Notes under the pieces: model-generated
Told to the model about the DNA's origin: nothing
Database searches by the model: none
Seen by the model: the letters and a program-made list of their open reading frames with translations, nothing else
In this document: positions 17,731-34,473 of the stretch, piece after piece
Numbering within the stretch: position 1 is the first letter of the stretch
Layout of the letters: every line of letters begins with the position of its first letter
NCBI GenBank assembly: GCA_963848375.1
Contig: CAWKDK010000028.1
Coordinates: forward strand, 1-64,000
From: JAJPJE01 sp963848375
Lineage (GTDB): Bacteria; Acidobacteriota; Terriglobia; Terriglobales; Acidobacteriaceae
Length of the DNA stretch: 64,000 nucleotides
Direction: 5' to 3'
Made by a program: the position numbers and the translations under genes

Positions 17731-17817
17731 CCTTGGCGACGCCGAACGCGTCGTGCCGGAAAGCACGGCCTAAACGGTTCAGCGCTCTTAGCTTACAGAC
17801 CGTTGGCGGAAAAGGGC
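17731..17817. repeat. Direct repeat, copy 2 (partial yihY start region)
   Basis: Matches 14304-14339 and 14381-14430 with a few differences and lacks the 41 bases between them. It lies in the gap before the epoxide hydrolase gene and carries no intact gene. Confidence 0.8.
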
Positions 17818-17881
17818 CAAGTGGATTCCTGGACACTGGCGCGCTTGTCGTTACTTATCCTTGCGGGCTAGAGGACGATGC

Positions 17882-17904
17882 CCATCTTCTATGATAGAAG
17901 GTGG
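17882..17904. promoter_or_regulatory. Palindrome over the ribosome site of the epoxide hydrolase gene
   Basis: CCATCTTCTAT and ATAGAAGGTGG form an 11-base inverted repeat with one mismatch around a central G. It ends seven bases before the ATG at 17912 and covers the G-rich ribosome-binding site. It could be an operator or an mRNA hairpin hiding the ribosome site. Confidence 0.45.
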
Positions 17905-17911
17905 GGGAAAG

Positions 17912-18859
17912 ATGGAACTCAAGCAGTACGAGATCGCTGCGAATGGCATCTCTTTGCACGTAACTGAGGTTGGGGCCGGGCCGGTCGTTCTTTTCTGTCA
18001 TGGGTTTCCGGACACCTCTTATACGTGGCGACAACAGATGACGGCCGTCGCGTCAGCTGGCTTTCGCGCGATTGCTCCAGACATGCGCGGATATGGGCGC
18101 AGCTCAGCTCCATCCGACTCAACCTTGTATACGCCGCTCCAGACGGCTGGAGACCTGGTCGGACTCCTTGATGCGCTGAATATTCCCAGCGCCGTGATCG
18201 TGGGTCACGACTGGGGTGCAACCCATGCATGGAATGCCGCCATGATGCGTCCGGATCGATTCACAGCGGTGTTCTGCCTGAGCGTGCCTTACTTTCCGCG
18301 CGGTGATGTTAGCGTCTTCGAGCGCATGCGTGCATCTGGACATGAAAACGATTTCTACATGTTCGAACAGATCAAACCGGAAGCCGATCTAATTTGGGCC
18401 GATGCTGCAGTAACTATTCCGGGGGTTTTGTATTGGGCATCAGGTTCTGCTCCGGCCGACACGCGATGGAGCCCTCTGGACCCTGCACGAAGTCTTCATC
18501 GTCCCGCTCCCTGGCCGTTGCCGTCGTGGGCGGAGCCAGCTTACGTCGCTCACAACGTAGCGGAGTTTACGCGTACCGGTTTCCATGGCGCCTTAAATTA
18601 CTACCGCGCCGCCGAACCGTATTTCTATATGTCCGCCGCCTGGAAGGGTGCGAAGATCACTCAACCTTCGTTTTACATCTCGGGTAAAGCTGATGGCCTG
18701 GGGGCGCTTTATCCCCCTCTTGAAAAGCTTCGCACTGGTCTTCCCGGTCTCGTGGGGAATCTCGAACTCGACAATGTGGGCCACTGGATACAACACGAAG
18801 CCTCTGCCGAAGTCAGCGAACAGCTTGTGAAGTTCCTGCGCATGGTAAACCCTACCTAG
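17912..18859 (+). CDS. Alpha/beta hydrolase, epoxide hydrolase-like
   Basis: 315 residues. Oxyanion motif HGFPDTSYTWR (from residue 30), DMRGYGRSS (58-65), and an Asp100 nucleophile in GHDWGATHAW, which is the epoxide hydrolase/dehalogenase type and not a serine esterase. The final catalytic histidine is in DNVGHWIQHE. The cap-domain region includes LNYYRAAEPYFYMSA, with tyrosines that could activate the epoxide. The ATG at 17912 follows a G-rich ribosome site embedded in a palindrome. A truncated paralogue follows 11 bases downstream. Confidence 0.85.
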   Translation: MELKQYEIAANGISLHVTEVGAGPVVLFCHGFPDTSYTWRQQMTAVASAGFRAIAPDMRGYGRSSAPSDSTLYTPLQTAGDLVGLLDALNIPSAVIVGHDWGATHAWNAAMMRPDRFTAVFCLSVPYFPRGDVSVFERMRASGHENDFYMFEQIKPEADLIWADAAVTIPGVLYWASGSAPADTRWSPLDPARSLHRPAPWPLPSWAEPAYVAHNVAEFTRTGFHGALNYYRAAEPYFYMSAAWKGAKITQPSFYISGKADGLGALYPPLEKLRTGLPGLVGNLELDNVGHWIQHEASAEVSEQLVKFLRMVNPT

Positions 18860-18870
18860 AGGAGCGCTCG

Positions 18871-19104
18871 ATGGCAAAAGCTTTGGCACTCACCGACGCC
18901 ACTTTCCACTCGCCACGCCACACGACGCACTACTGGGAGGCCGGTCCTGCAGGCGGCCCATTGATGATCTTCCTCCACGGCTGGCCCGAGATTGGTCTTG
19001 TGTGGCGCGCGCAGATCGAGGCTTTCGCGACTGAGGGCTGGCATTGCATCGCTCCGGACATGCGTGGCTATGGCGGTTCATCTGCGCCTTCCGCGTCGAA
19101 CTGA
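18871..19104 (+). pseudogene. Truncated epoxide hydrolase-like gene (N-terminal remnant)
   Basis: 77 residues matching only the first part of an epoxide hydrolase: HYWEAGPAGGPLMIFLHGWP (oxyanion region) and IAPDMRGYGGSSAPS, then a stop. The nucleophile elbow, cap and catalytic histidine are absent, and no continuation is visible in any frame of the next 190 bases before the rpoC terminator. It starts 11 bases after the intact paralogue with a ribosome site (GAGGAG), so a two-gene operon has probably lost its second gene by deletion. Confidence 0.75.
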
Positions 19105-19235
19105 CTTCTTCGCTGCTGCTGATCTTTGCGGATTAGGAACGATAAACGCGCTTGTCGCCATCAACTCCAGAATTGTCGGCAAACCGGAAACTGGCACGCT
19201 CAGAAGCGAGTCTGACAGCCAAGATGGCCTGTCCC

Positions 19236-19270
19236 ACAAAAACAAAAAGGGCGACCCTTTCGGGTCGCCC
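19236..19270 (-). terminator. Intrinsic terminator of the rpoBC operon
   Basis: Perfect nine-bp stem GGGCGACCC / GGGTCGCCC with a four-base loop (19249-19270), followed on the minus strand by TTTTTGTTTTTG. It lies 24 bases past the rpoC stop. Confidence 0.93.
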
Positions 19271-19293
19271 TCTGATAACTACTAACTGACAAC

Positions 19294-23502
<4,209 letters not shown>

Positions 23503-23552
23503 AGTTTCCTCCGGTGCGATCTTGTCGTTGACCGCTCACGGCTCCCGAAAAA

Positions 23553-23707
23553 AGTGGCCAGTGACTAGTGGTTAGTGGCCAGTATCATGACCGGAAATCT
23601 CGGGAACATTGATCTCCGGCTCTCGTTCTTGCAAAAAACCTAAAACTTAAGCGTCGTGATCAGTGGCGGTGGCTTGTCTAACCACTAACCACTGATCACT
23701 AACCACT
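23553..23707. repeat. Long imperfect inverted repeat between rpoB and rpoC
   Basis: The arm at 23553-23582 (AGTGG/TTAGTGG words) is mirrored at 23678-23707 with about 24 of 30 positions pairing and a loop near 95 bases. It fills most of the 206-bp rpoB-rpoC gap. Confidence 0.7.
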
Positions 23708-23708
23708 C

Positions 23709-28187
<4,479 letters not shown>

Positions 28188-28731
28188 CAAAAGACTCCTG
28201 AAACTCTTGACTTACCGAGCCGGGCGCTTACAATCGGCGCATCAAACATCCTGGAGGCCCGATTCGGGTCCCCCGGAGAGGCCTGTGCAACCCTTGCACG
28301 GCATCACATAACGTCCGTTGTTCCGAGAGGAACCCGGACGGGTAAAAGCGGCCTTCGCCTGTTTTGCCGCTAAACGGCGAAGCTTCTGATAGAGACGACA
28401 AATGCGCCCGTAGGGACATGATTTCCCGTGGGCGCCATTCGCGGCACTCGAACGTTTCTAAATTTGTTTTTCAGCGTCAGTGTAGAAGGTCTGTTCTGGC
28501 CCCCTGCCGCCTTTCCTGCATACCTCAGGCACCGCCGTTACCTGAGACCCCGCGGGAAAAACGGTTGGAACCGCCGCCGTGAATCTGCTATCTCCGGGGC
28601 GAGAGTAACTGTGATTACTTAGATGCCTGGGTTCTCGCTCCGATTCACAACTTGCGAATTCCAGGATTGGCCTCCAAGCGGGAAAACCAATCCTGGAACG
28701 ATTCTACGCCCGGGACTAGCCCGGTGGCCAA
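28188..28731. other. rplL-rpoB intergenic leader
   Basis: 544 bases without a gene inside the operon. It holds the hairpin at 28661-28696 and a weak stem followed by TTTTT on the minus strand near 28557-28572, which could act as partial terminator or attenuator. Similar long rplL-rpoB gaps host attenuators and RNase III sites in Enterobacteria; the same role here is inference. Confidence 0.5.
28661..28696 (-). promoter_or_regulatory. Hairpin after rplL (attenuator or RNA-processing site)
   Basis: Perfect ten-bp inverted repeat CCAGGATTGG / CCAATCCTGG with a 16-base loop, about 36 bases past the rplL stop, with no T-run. Confidence 0.6.
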
Positions 28732-29124
28732 CTACTTAATTTCTACAGTTGCGCCAGCGTCCGCGAACTTCTTCTTGATAGTCTCGGCTTCTTCCTTCGA
28801 GACGCCTTCTTTCACGGCCTTCGGAGCTCCATCGACCAGGTCCTTGGCTTCTTTCAAGCCCAGGCTGGTGACTTCGCGTACGGCCTTGATCACATTGATC
28901 TTATTGCCGCCGACTTCCTTCAAAACGACCGTGAATTCGGTCTTCTCTTCGGCCGGAGCCGCTGCCGCTGCACCCGCGCCGCCAGCCATCATGACCGGAG
29001 CCGCTGCCGCTGCGGAAACGCCCAAACGCGATTCCAATTTCTTTACGAGCTCTGCCGCTTCGAGCAGCGACAGGCCAACAATCTGTTCTTCAATTGCTTG
29101 CAAGTCAGCCATCTGTTTCTCCAC
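28732..29124 (-). CDS. rplL: 50S ribosomal protein L7/L12
   Basis: 130 residues, stalk protein that recruits translation factors. N-terminal dimerisation domain (IVGLSLLEAAELVKKLESRLG), an Ala/Gly-rich hinge (VMMAGGAGAAAAAPAEE) and the C-terminal factor-binding domain (EFTVVLKEVGGNKINVIKAV...GLKEAKDLVDGAPK). Follows rplJ in the usual order. Confidence 0.98.
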   Translation of the reverse strand: MEKQMADLQAIEEQIVGLSLLEAAELVKKLESRLGVSAAAAAPVMMAGGAGAAAAAPAEEKTEFTVVLKEVGGNKINVIKAVREVTSLGLKEAKDLVDGAPKAVKEGVSKEEAETIKKKFADAGATVEIK

Positions 29125-29284
29125 CTTTTCGTTATCAGTTTTTAGTTAGTCGTTATCCGTTGCCAAGGTTTCCAGTGCGCCAAGCAATTTCAGATCGCGT
29201 CCAGACAAACGCAAATCCCTCGCCGTCGCAACACCTGACTCCTGATAAACGAACTTATTGTGAGATCTTGCGATCCCACGAACT

Positions 29285-29872
29285 CTACTGGGCAGCCGCT
29301 GCTTCTTCGCCGCCCTGGGCAACTGGCGCTGGTGCTTCTGCGCCGCCCTTGAACTTGTTTTCCTTTACGCCCTGGTTGACGACGATCGCCAGATCGCGGC
29401 CGGTCGCGCCAATCACCGTCGCCAGACGCTGCGCCGGAGAATTGATCAGGAAGAGCAACTTCGAGTAGATCTCTTCCTTCGACGGCATGTTCGCCAGTGT
29501 CTCGATCTCCTTGATCGAGATCACGCGGCCTTCGACCACGCCTGCCTTGAACGTGTACTCCGGATTGTCTTTCGCGTACTTGGAGAGCGCCTTTGCCAGC
29601 GCAACCGGATCGGCCTTGGTGTAGGCGATCGAGGTCACGCCCGCCAGGTTCTTCAGCGCTTCTTCGATCTTGGTGCCCTTGGTGGCCCGTTCCGCCAGGG
29701 TGTTCTTCACTACCTGGTACTTGCCACCGGCGCCGCGGACCGCTTTGCGCAGTTCAAAATCCTGCGTAACCGTCAGCTTGCTGAACGTGCCGACGATCAC
29801 ATTACCCACCTCGTTCAGTTCCCCGGTGAGCTTCTCAACTTGTTCAACCTTCTTTGCTCTTGTGACAGCCAT
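29285..29872 (-). CDS. rplJ: 50S ribosomal protein L10
   Basis: 195 residues, base of the L7/L12 stalk. N-terminal rRNA-binding region (KVEQVEKLTGELNEVGNVIV, LRKAVRGAGGKYQVVKNTL) and a helical L7/L12-binding tail. It is about 20 residues longer than the E. coli protein, ending in an Ala/Glu-rich extension (EAPAPVAQGGEEAAAAQ). Read in order rplK-rplA-rplJ-rplL. Confidence 0.98.
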   Translation of the reverse strand: MAVTRAKKVEQVEKLTGELNEVGNVIVGTFSKLTVTQDFELRKAVRGAGGKYQVVKNTLAERATKGTKIEEALKNLAGVTSIAYTKADPVALAKALSKYAKDNPEYTFKAGVVEGRVISIKEIETLANMPSKEEIYSKLLFLINSPAQRLATVIGATGRDLAIVVNQGVKENKFKGGAEAPAPVAQGGEEAAAAQ

Positions 29873-29896
29873 TTCAGAATCCTCGTAGTTCGCTCT

Positions 29897-30607
29897 TTAC
29901 GCCTTGGCGGCGGTTTCAACGGCAGTGGTATCGATCAGAATGCCAGGACCCATCGTCGAGCTCAGGGTTACGCCCTTCAGGTATTTCCCCTTGGCGACGG
30001 CCGGCTTGGCCTTGATCACGCTGGTGAGCACCACGGTTGCGTTCTCCACCAGCTTTTCCGGAGCGAACGAAATCTTGCCCACAGGCACATGGACCAGTGC
30101 GGTCTTATCCGTACGGAACTCGACCTTACCGGCCTTTACTTCCTGAACTGCTTTGCCCACGTCGAAAGTTACGGTTCCGGTCTTTGGATTCGGCATCAGT
30201 CCACGCGGACCAAGCACCTTACCCAGACGGCCTACCGACTTCATCATGTCGGGCGTGGAGATCACGGCATCGTAGTCGGTCCAGTTTTCTTTCTGGATCT
30301 TCTCGACCATATCTTCGCCGCCAACGAAATCAGCTCCGGCAGCTTCCGCTTCGCGCTGCTTGTCGCCCGTCGCGATGACCAGTACTTTTTTCGACTTGCC
30401 CAGTCCGTGCGGCAGAACGACGGTACCGCGGACCATCTGATCGGCGTGCTTGGGATCGACTCCCAAACGCATCGTCAGTTCCACGGTTTCGTCGAACTTG
30501 GTGAACTTAACTTTTTGCAGGAGGGGAACCGCGTCATTCAAAACGTATGGACGCTTTTCGACGGCCGCCCGCGCTTTCTCTACATTCTTTCCAGCTTTAC
30601 GACTCAT
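29897..30607 (-). CDS. rplA: 50S ribosomal protein L1
   Basis: 236 residues. Contains KFDETVELTMRLGVDPKHAD and GPRGLMPNPKTGTVT, the signature of bacterial L1, which binds 23S rRNA and in many bacteria represses its own operon by binding the rplK-rplA leader. Located 24 bases before rplJ. Confidence 0.98.
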   Translation of the reverse strand: MSRKAGKNVEKARAAVEKRPYVLNDAVPLLQKVKFTKFDETVELTMRLGVDPKHADQMVRGTVVLPHGLGKSKKVLVIATGDKQREAEAAGADFVGGEDMVEKIQKENWTDYDAVISTPDMMKSVGRLGKVLGPRGLMPNPKTGTVTFDVGKAVQEVKAGKVEFRTDKTALVHVPVGKISFAPEKLVENATVVLTSVIKAKPAVAKGKYLKGVTLSSTMGPGILIDTTAVETAAKA

Positions 30608-30682
30608 TGCTTTTCCTCGTCTCCCACCGCCTGCTTAATTTTGCAGGCCGTGGTCATTTCGACTTACTTCTAAAGTTGCTTG

Positions 30683-31114
30683 TTAGCCAGCGACTTCAAT
30701 GCCCATCGAACGCGCTGTGCCCTTTACGCTCTTGATCGCCGACTCCAGCGACGCCGCATTCAGATCCGGCATCTTCTGCTTCGCGATCTCTTCAACCTGC
30801 TTCTCGGTCACCTTGCCGACTTTGTCTTTATTCGGCGCGCCCGATCCCTTGGCGATGCCCGCAGCGCGCTTCAACAGAATCGAAGCCGGAGGCGTCTTGG
30901 TAACGAACGTGAACGAGCGGTCGTTGTAAACGGTGATGACGACCGGGATGATCAGGCCTTCCAGCTCTTTCTGGCTGGTACGCGCGTTGAATTGCTTACA
31001 AAACTCCATGATGTTGACCTGCGCCTGACCGAGCGCTGGTCCGACCGGCGGGGCTGGCGTTGCCTTGCCCGCGGCGATCTGGAGCTTCACAAATCCTGTT
31101 GCCTTCTTTGCCAT
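30683..31114 (-). CDS. rplK: 50S ribosomal protein L11
   Basis: 143 residues. KLQIAAGKATPAPPVGPALGQ at the N-terminus, then the C-terminal 23S rRNA-binding domain (TFVTKTPPASILLKRAAG...GKVTEKQVEEIAKQKMPDLNA). It forms the GTPase-associated centre. First ribosomal gene after nusG. Confidence 0.98.
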   Translation of the reverse strand: MAKKATGFVKLQIAAGKATPAPPVGPALGQAQVNIMEFCKQFNARTSQKELEGLIIPVVITVYNDRSFTFVTKTPPASILLKRAAGIAKGSGAPNKDKVGKVTEKQVEEIAKQKMPDLNAASLESAIKSVKGTARSMGIEVAG

Positions 31115-31193
31115 TACTCTCTGACTCGCTTTCGGCTAACAGCCTTTAGCTCTAGTGGCCATTAGCACAGCATTGCCTCAATTGAGGCGAAAC

Positions 31194-31874
31194 CTACGTC
31201 ACTACCTTTTCGACTTGCGCGAATCCCAGCTCGACCGGAGTCGAGCGTCCGAAGATCGTCACCATGACTTTCAGCGTTTCGCGATCTTCGTTTACTTCGT
31301 CCACGATGCCGGTAAAGCTGGCGAACGGTCCTTCGGAGATGCGTACCGACTCGTTCTTCTCGAACTTGACCTTGAGCTTTGGCTTTTCCTTGCCCTCGGC
31401 CACGCGGTAGACAATCTGATTGACCTCATCCTGCGATAGCGGAGTCGGATCGTTGGCCGTACCAACGAAGCCAGTCACGCGCGGCGTCGATTTCACGACA
31501 TGCCACACATGGTCGCCTTCGCCGCCGGTGCGGAATCCAGTCAGATCCATTTCCACCAGGACGTATCCGGGATAGAACATGCGCTCGGAGGTGTACTTCT
31601 TGCCGCCGCGAACCTCGGTCACTGCTTCGGTGGGGATCAGCACGCGGCCGATCTTTCCTTGCAACCCGAATGCAGCAACGCGCGATTCCAGCGATTCTTT
31701 GACCTTGCGTTCGAATCCCGAATAGCTGTGGATGATGTACCACTTCATATTCGGATTCGACGACGCGCCCTGGCCACTCTCAGCGCCTTCTGGGGGCGTT
31801 GTGCCTTCTCCGCCGTTCTGCGGGATCGCGCTCTCTTCGTGTTTGTTTTGATCTTCCTGCATTTGCTCTTTCAT
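31194..31874 (-). CDS. nusG: Transcription termination/antitermination protein NusG
   Basis: 226 residues. The NGN domain starts at residue 43 (MKWYIIHSYSGFERKVKESL) and the KOW domain closes the protein (VRISEGPFASFTGIVDEVNEDRE). A 42-residue acidic, Gly/Pro-rich leader precedes the conserved start. The usual start is the conserved Met, so either the leader is real or translation begins later; the AUG at 31874 lies directly after secE, which favours the long form. NusG links RNA polymerase to Rho and the ribosome. Confidence 0.96.
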   Translation of the reverse strand: MKEQMQEDQNKHEESAIPQNGGEGTTPPEGAESGQGASSNPNMKWYIIHSYSGFERKVKESLESRVAAFGLQGKIGRVLIPTEAVTEVRGGKKYTSERMFYPGYVLVEMDLTGFRTGGEGDHVWHVVKSTPRVTGFVGTANDPTPLSQDEVNQIVYRVAEGKEKPKLKVKFEKNESVRISEGPFASFTGIVDEVNEDRETLKVMVTIFGRSTPVELGFAQVEKVVT

Positions 31875-31880
31875 CCGGCG

Positions 31881-32141
31881 CTATTTCACAAAGTAATGAA
31901 TTAGCGCGTTCACGCCGGTCTGAATAACTTTGTCGACAATGAAGAAGTACACGGCAAACAAGAACACCGCGATGATCACAACCACCGTGGTGGACTGAAC
32001 TTCCTTGCGGGAAGGCGTCGTAACCTTCTTCATTTCGGTGCGCACGTCGCCGTAGAACGACTTCACGCGCTGTGGCCAGGACTTTACCTGTCCAACAAAA
32101 CCGCCTTCACTCGGAACCTGTATTGCTGCTGTCTTTGCCAT
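31881..32141 (-). CDS. secE: Preprotein translocase subunit SecE
   Basis: 86 residues. Amphipathic segment and single C-terminal transmembrane helix typical of short SecE (WPQRVKSFYGDVRTEMKKV then PSRKEVQSTTVVVIIAVFLF). It stabilises SecY in the translocon. It precedes nusG by six bases, the near-universal secE-nusG pair. Confidence 0.96.
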   Translation of the reverse strand: MAKTAAIQVPSEGGFVGQVKSWPQRVKSFYGDVRTEMKKVTTPSRKEVQSTTVVVIIAVFLFAVYFFIVDKVIQTGVNALIHYFVK

Positions 32142-32196
32142 GTCCTGTACTACCTTCTTTACTTTTCCGGCGCCGTCTTCGTCGCCAAAATCAAAC

Positions 32197-32272
32197 TGGC
32201 AGGGGCGGAGGGATTCGAACCCCCAAGTCCGGTTTTGGAGACCGGCAGTTTAGCCGTTGAGCTTACGCCCCT
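32197..32272 (-). tRNA. tRNA-Trp (anticodon CCA)
   Basis: 76-nt cloverleaf, acceptor AGGGGCG / CGCCCCT, anticodon loop CTCCAAA giving CCA, T-loop GGTTCGAATCC, and an encoded 3' CCA. Located between rpmG and secE, a common position for tRNA-Trp. Confidence 0.98.
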
Positions 32273-32366
32273 TTATTCCTAAGGCTCCGCAACGCTTCGC
32301 TGCTTCGCCCTCTCGCTCGGCCCGCGCACGACAGCGCGTTCCTCGCGATTCACCCACTCTGAAGTA

Positions 32367-32519
32367 TTACTTAACTTCCTTGTGGTCCGTATGCTTGCGG
32401 CAGCGTTTGCAGAACTTGCTGAACTCCAACCGCTCCGTCGTCGTCTTACGATTCTTCGTCGTCGAATAGTTCCGTTCTTTGCAGACCGGACACTGTAACG
32501 TCACAATTTCACGAGGCAT
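32367..32519 (-). CDS. rpmG: 50S ribosomal protein L33
   Basis: 50 residues with the zinc-binding cysteine pairs (CPVC and CKRC) around RNYSTTKNRKTTTERLEF. The ATG at 32519 (MPREIVTLQCPVC) matches the family start; an upstream in-frame start would add a non-conserved leader. Confidence 0.97.
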   Translation of the reverse strand: MPREIVTLQCPVCKERNYSTTKNRKTTTERLEFSKFCKRCRKHTDHKEVK

Positions 32520-32610
32520 TTCAAACTCCCATTTCTGTTTTGTGTGGCGCGTCACGTACAATTCCTGTCCGCGCAGTGCGAACTTAAAGTCCGCACCACA
32601 CAATCAACTC

Positions 32611-33799
32611 TTAGTCCAAGATCTCCGAGATCGTGCCAGCGCCCACCGTACGGCCGCCTTCACGAATCGCGAACCGGAGTCCCTTTTCCATCGCCACCGG
32701 CGTGATCAGCTCAATCTGCAGGCTGACGTTGTCGCCCGGCATCACCATCTCCGTGCCCGCCGGCAACTCCGCCACTCCCGTCACATCCGTCGTGCGGAAG
32801 TAGAACTGCGGACGATAGCCCTTGAAGAATGGCGTATGACGCCCGCCTTCTTCCTTGCTCAGCACGTAAACTTCGCCCTTGAACTTCTTGTGCGGCGTGA
32901 TCGATCCCGGCTTCGCCAGCACCATCCCGCGCTCCACGTCTTCCTTCGCCGTGCCGCGCAGCAGTAGACCAGCATTGTCGCCCGCCAGACCTTCATCCAG
33001 CTGCTTCTTGAACATTTCGACGCCCGTCACGACCGTCTTGCGCGTCTCGCGGAAGCCCACAATCTCGGCTTCTTCGCCCACCTTCACCTTGCCACGCTCG
33101 ATACGGCCGGTAACTACAGTTCCACGTCCGGAGATCGAGAAGATGTCTTCGATCGGCATCAGGAACGGCTTGTCGATATCACGCGCCGGCAGCGGCACGT
33201 ACTTGTCGACCGCATCCATCAGCGCGTCAACCTGCTTTTCCCACTTCTCTTCGCCGTTCAACGCACCCAGAGCCGACAGCCGTACTACCGGCAGATCGTC
33301 GCCCGGGAACTGATAGGTCTTCAGCAGTTCGCGTACTTCGAGTTCGACCAGGTCAAGCAGTTCGGCATCATCGACGGCATCGCACTTGTTCAGTGCAACC
33401 ACGATGTAAGGCACACCGACCTGGCGGGCAAGCAGCACGTGCTCACGCGTCTGCGGCATCGGACCATCAGTCGCCGCAACGACTAGAGATCGCGCCATCC
33501 ATCTGCGCCGCGCCGGTGATCATGTTCTTGATGTAGTCGGCGTGACCCGGGCAGTCGACGTGCGCATAGTGCCGATTCGCCGTCTCGTACTCGACGTGAG
33601 CCGTCGCGATCGTGATACCACGCTCGCGCTCTTCCGGAGCGTTATCAATCGAATCAAAAGACCGGAACTGGATCTTCGGGTTGTGCTTCGACAATACCTT
33701 CGTGATCGCCGCCGTCAGCGTCGTCTTCCCGTGATCAATGTGTCCGATCGTCCCCACATTCACGTGCGGCTTACTACGATCAAATTTCTCTTTCGCCAT
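32611..33799 (-). CDS. tuf: Elongation factor Tu (one-base frameshift in this sequence)
   Basis: The N-terminal part (33799 to about 33487) has GHIDHGKTTLTAAI (P-loop), RGITIATAHVEYE and DCPGHADYIKNMITGAAQMD. The remainder, in another frame, starts at LVVAATDGPMPQTREHVLLA and runs to the normal end (GGRTVGAGTISEILD). Removing one base near 33487 restores I-L-V-V-A-A, so the full protein would be about 395 residues. EF-Tu is essential; the break is probably a sequence error unless another tuf copy exists. It follows tRNA-Thr(GGT) and a small gene. Confidence 0.93.
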
Positions 33800-33852
33800 G
33801 ATTGCCGTGCCTTTCTCCCCGTCGCGCCTACACGCGATTCGCGGGGGCGCGT

Positions 33853-34200
33853 TTAGTAATAGCGGTAGATTTTCTGGAAGTGCGCCCGAACTTCGGGATT
33901 CACTTCCTCAATTTTGGTCAGATAAAACTCTCGCATCTGCGCCTTGTCGGTCATCGTCAACGCGTCATACAGCGCCTGCGCCGACTGGCCCGACTTCGCC
34001 AGATTTTCATCCGCCTGTTCCATCAGGCGTTTCGACAACACCGCTTCGAACTCGCGAATGCGGATATCGTTCTTCTGAATCTTCTTGAAGAATTTCTCGA
34101 TCAGCGCCGCCGACAACAGCCGCTCAATGGATTGCTTCAGCGCCGCAAACTCGGCTTGCTTCTCGATCTTGATTCCCGCTTGTTCGAAACCAGTCGTCAT
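33853..34200 (-). CDS. Conserved hypothetical small helical protein
   Basis: 115 residues, predicted almost all alpha-helical and rich in Lys/Glu/Ala/Gln: FEQAGIKIEKQAEFAALKQS...FFKKIQKNDIRIREFEAVL...KIEEVNPEVRAHFQKIY. No known domain recognised. It sits between tRNA-Thr(GGT) and tuf, inside an otherwise highly conserved arrangement. The ATG at 34200 is chosen because an earlier frame start would overlap the tRNA. No clear ribosome site is visible. Confidence 0.6.
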   Translation of the reverse strand: MTTGFEQAGIKIEKQAEFAALKQSIERLLSAALIEKFFKKIQKNDIRIREFEAVLSKRLMEQADENLAKSGQSAQALYDALTMTDKAQMREFYLTKIEEVNPEVRAHFQKIYRYY

Positions 34201-34227
34201 AAATTTTTTCTGGCGCGCTTCAAACTC

Positions 34228-34303
<76 letters not shown>

Positions 34304-34308
34304 TTACT

Positions 34309-34349
34309 GTCATCCCGAGGGCGCCTGCTTCTGGCGAATCCGAGGGACC
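34309..34349. repeat. GTCATCCCGAG...CGAGGGA dispersed repeat
   Basis: Copy of a repeat family that begins GTCATC(C/A)CGAGC and ends CGAGGGA(C/T)C. It lies between the tRNA-Thr(GGT) and tRNA-Gly genes. Confidence 0.6.
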
Positions 34350-34378
34350 AATGCCGTGCGCGTAGCGCACTTCCAAAA

Positions 34379-34453
34379 TGGAGCGGGAGACGGGAATCGA
34401 ACCCGCGACCAACAGCTTGGAAGGCTGTGACTCTACCACTGAGTTACTCCCGC
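34379..34453 (-). tRNA. tRNA-Gly (anticodon TCC)
   Basis: 75-nt cloverleaf, acceptor GCGGGAG / CTCCCGC, anticodon loop CTTCCAA giving TCC, encoded CCA end. Equivalent in order to glyT of E. coli. Confidence 0.98.
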
Positions 34454-34473
34454 CCTTGCCTTCACTCCAACTG

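Noticed and set aside
33467..33520. Programmed frameshift in tuf
   Set aside because: No slippery heptamer, stimulatory structure or biological precedent; many similar one-base breaks occur in the window.
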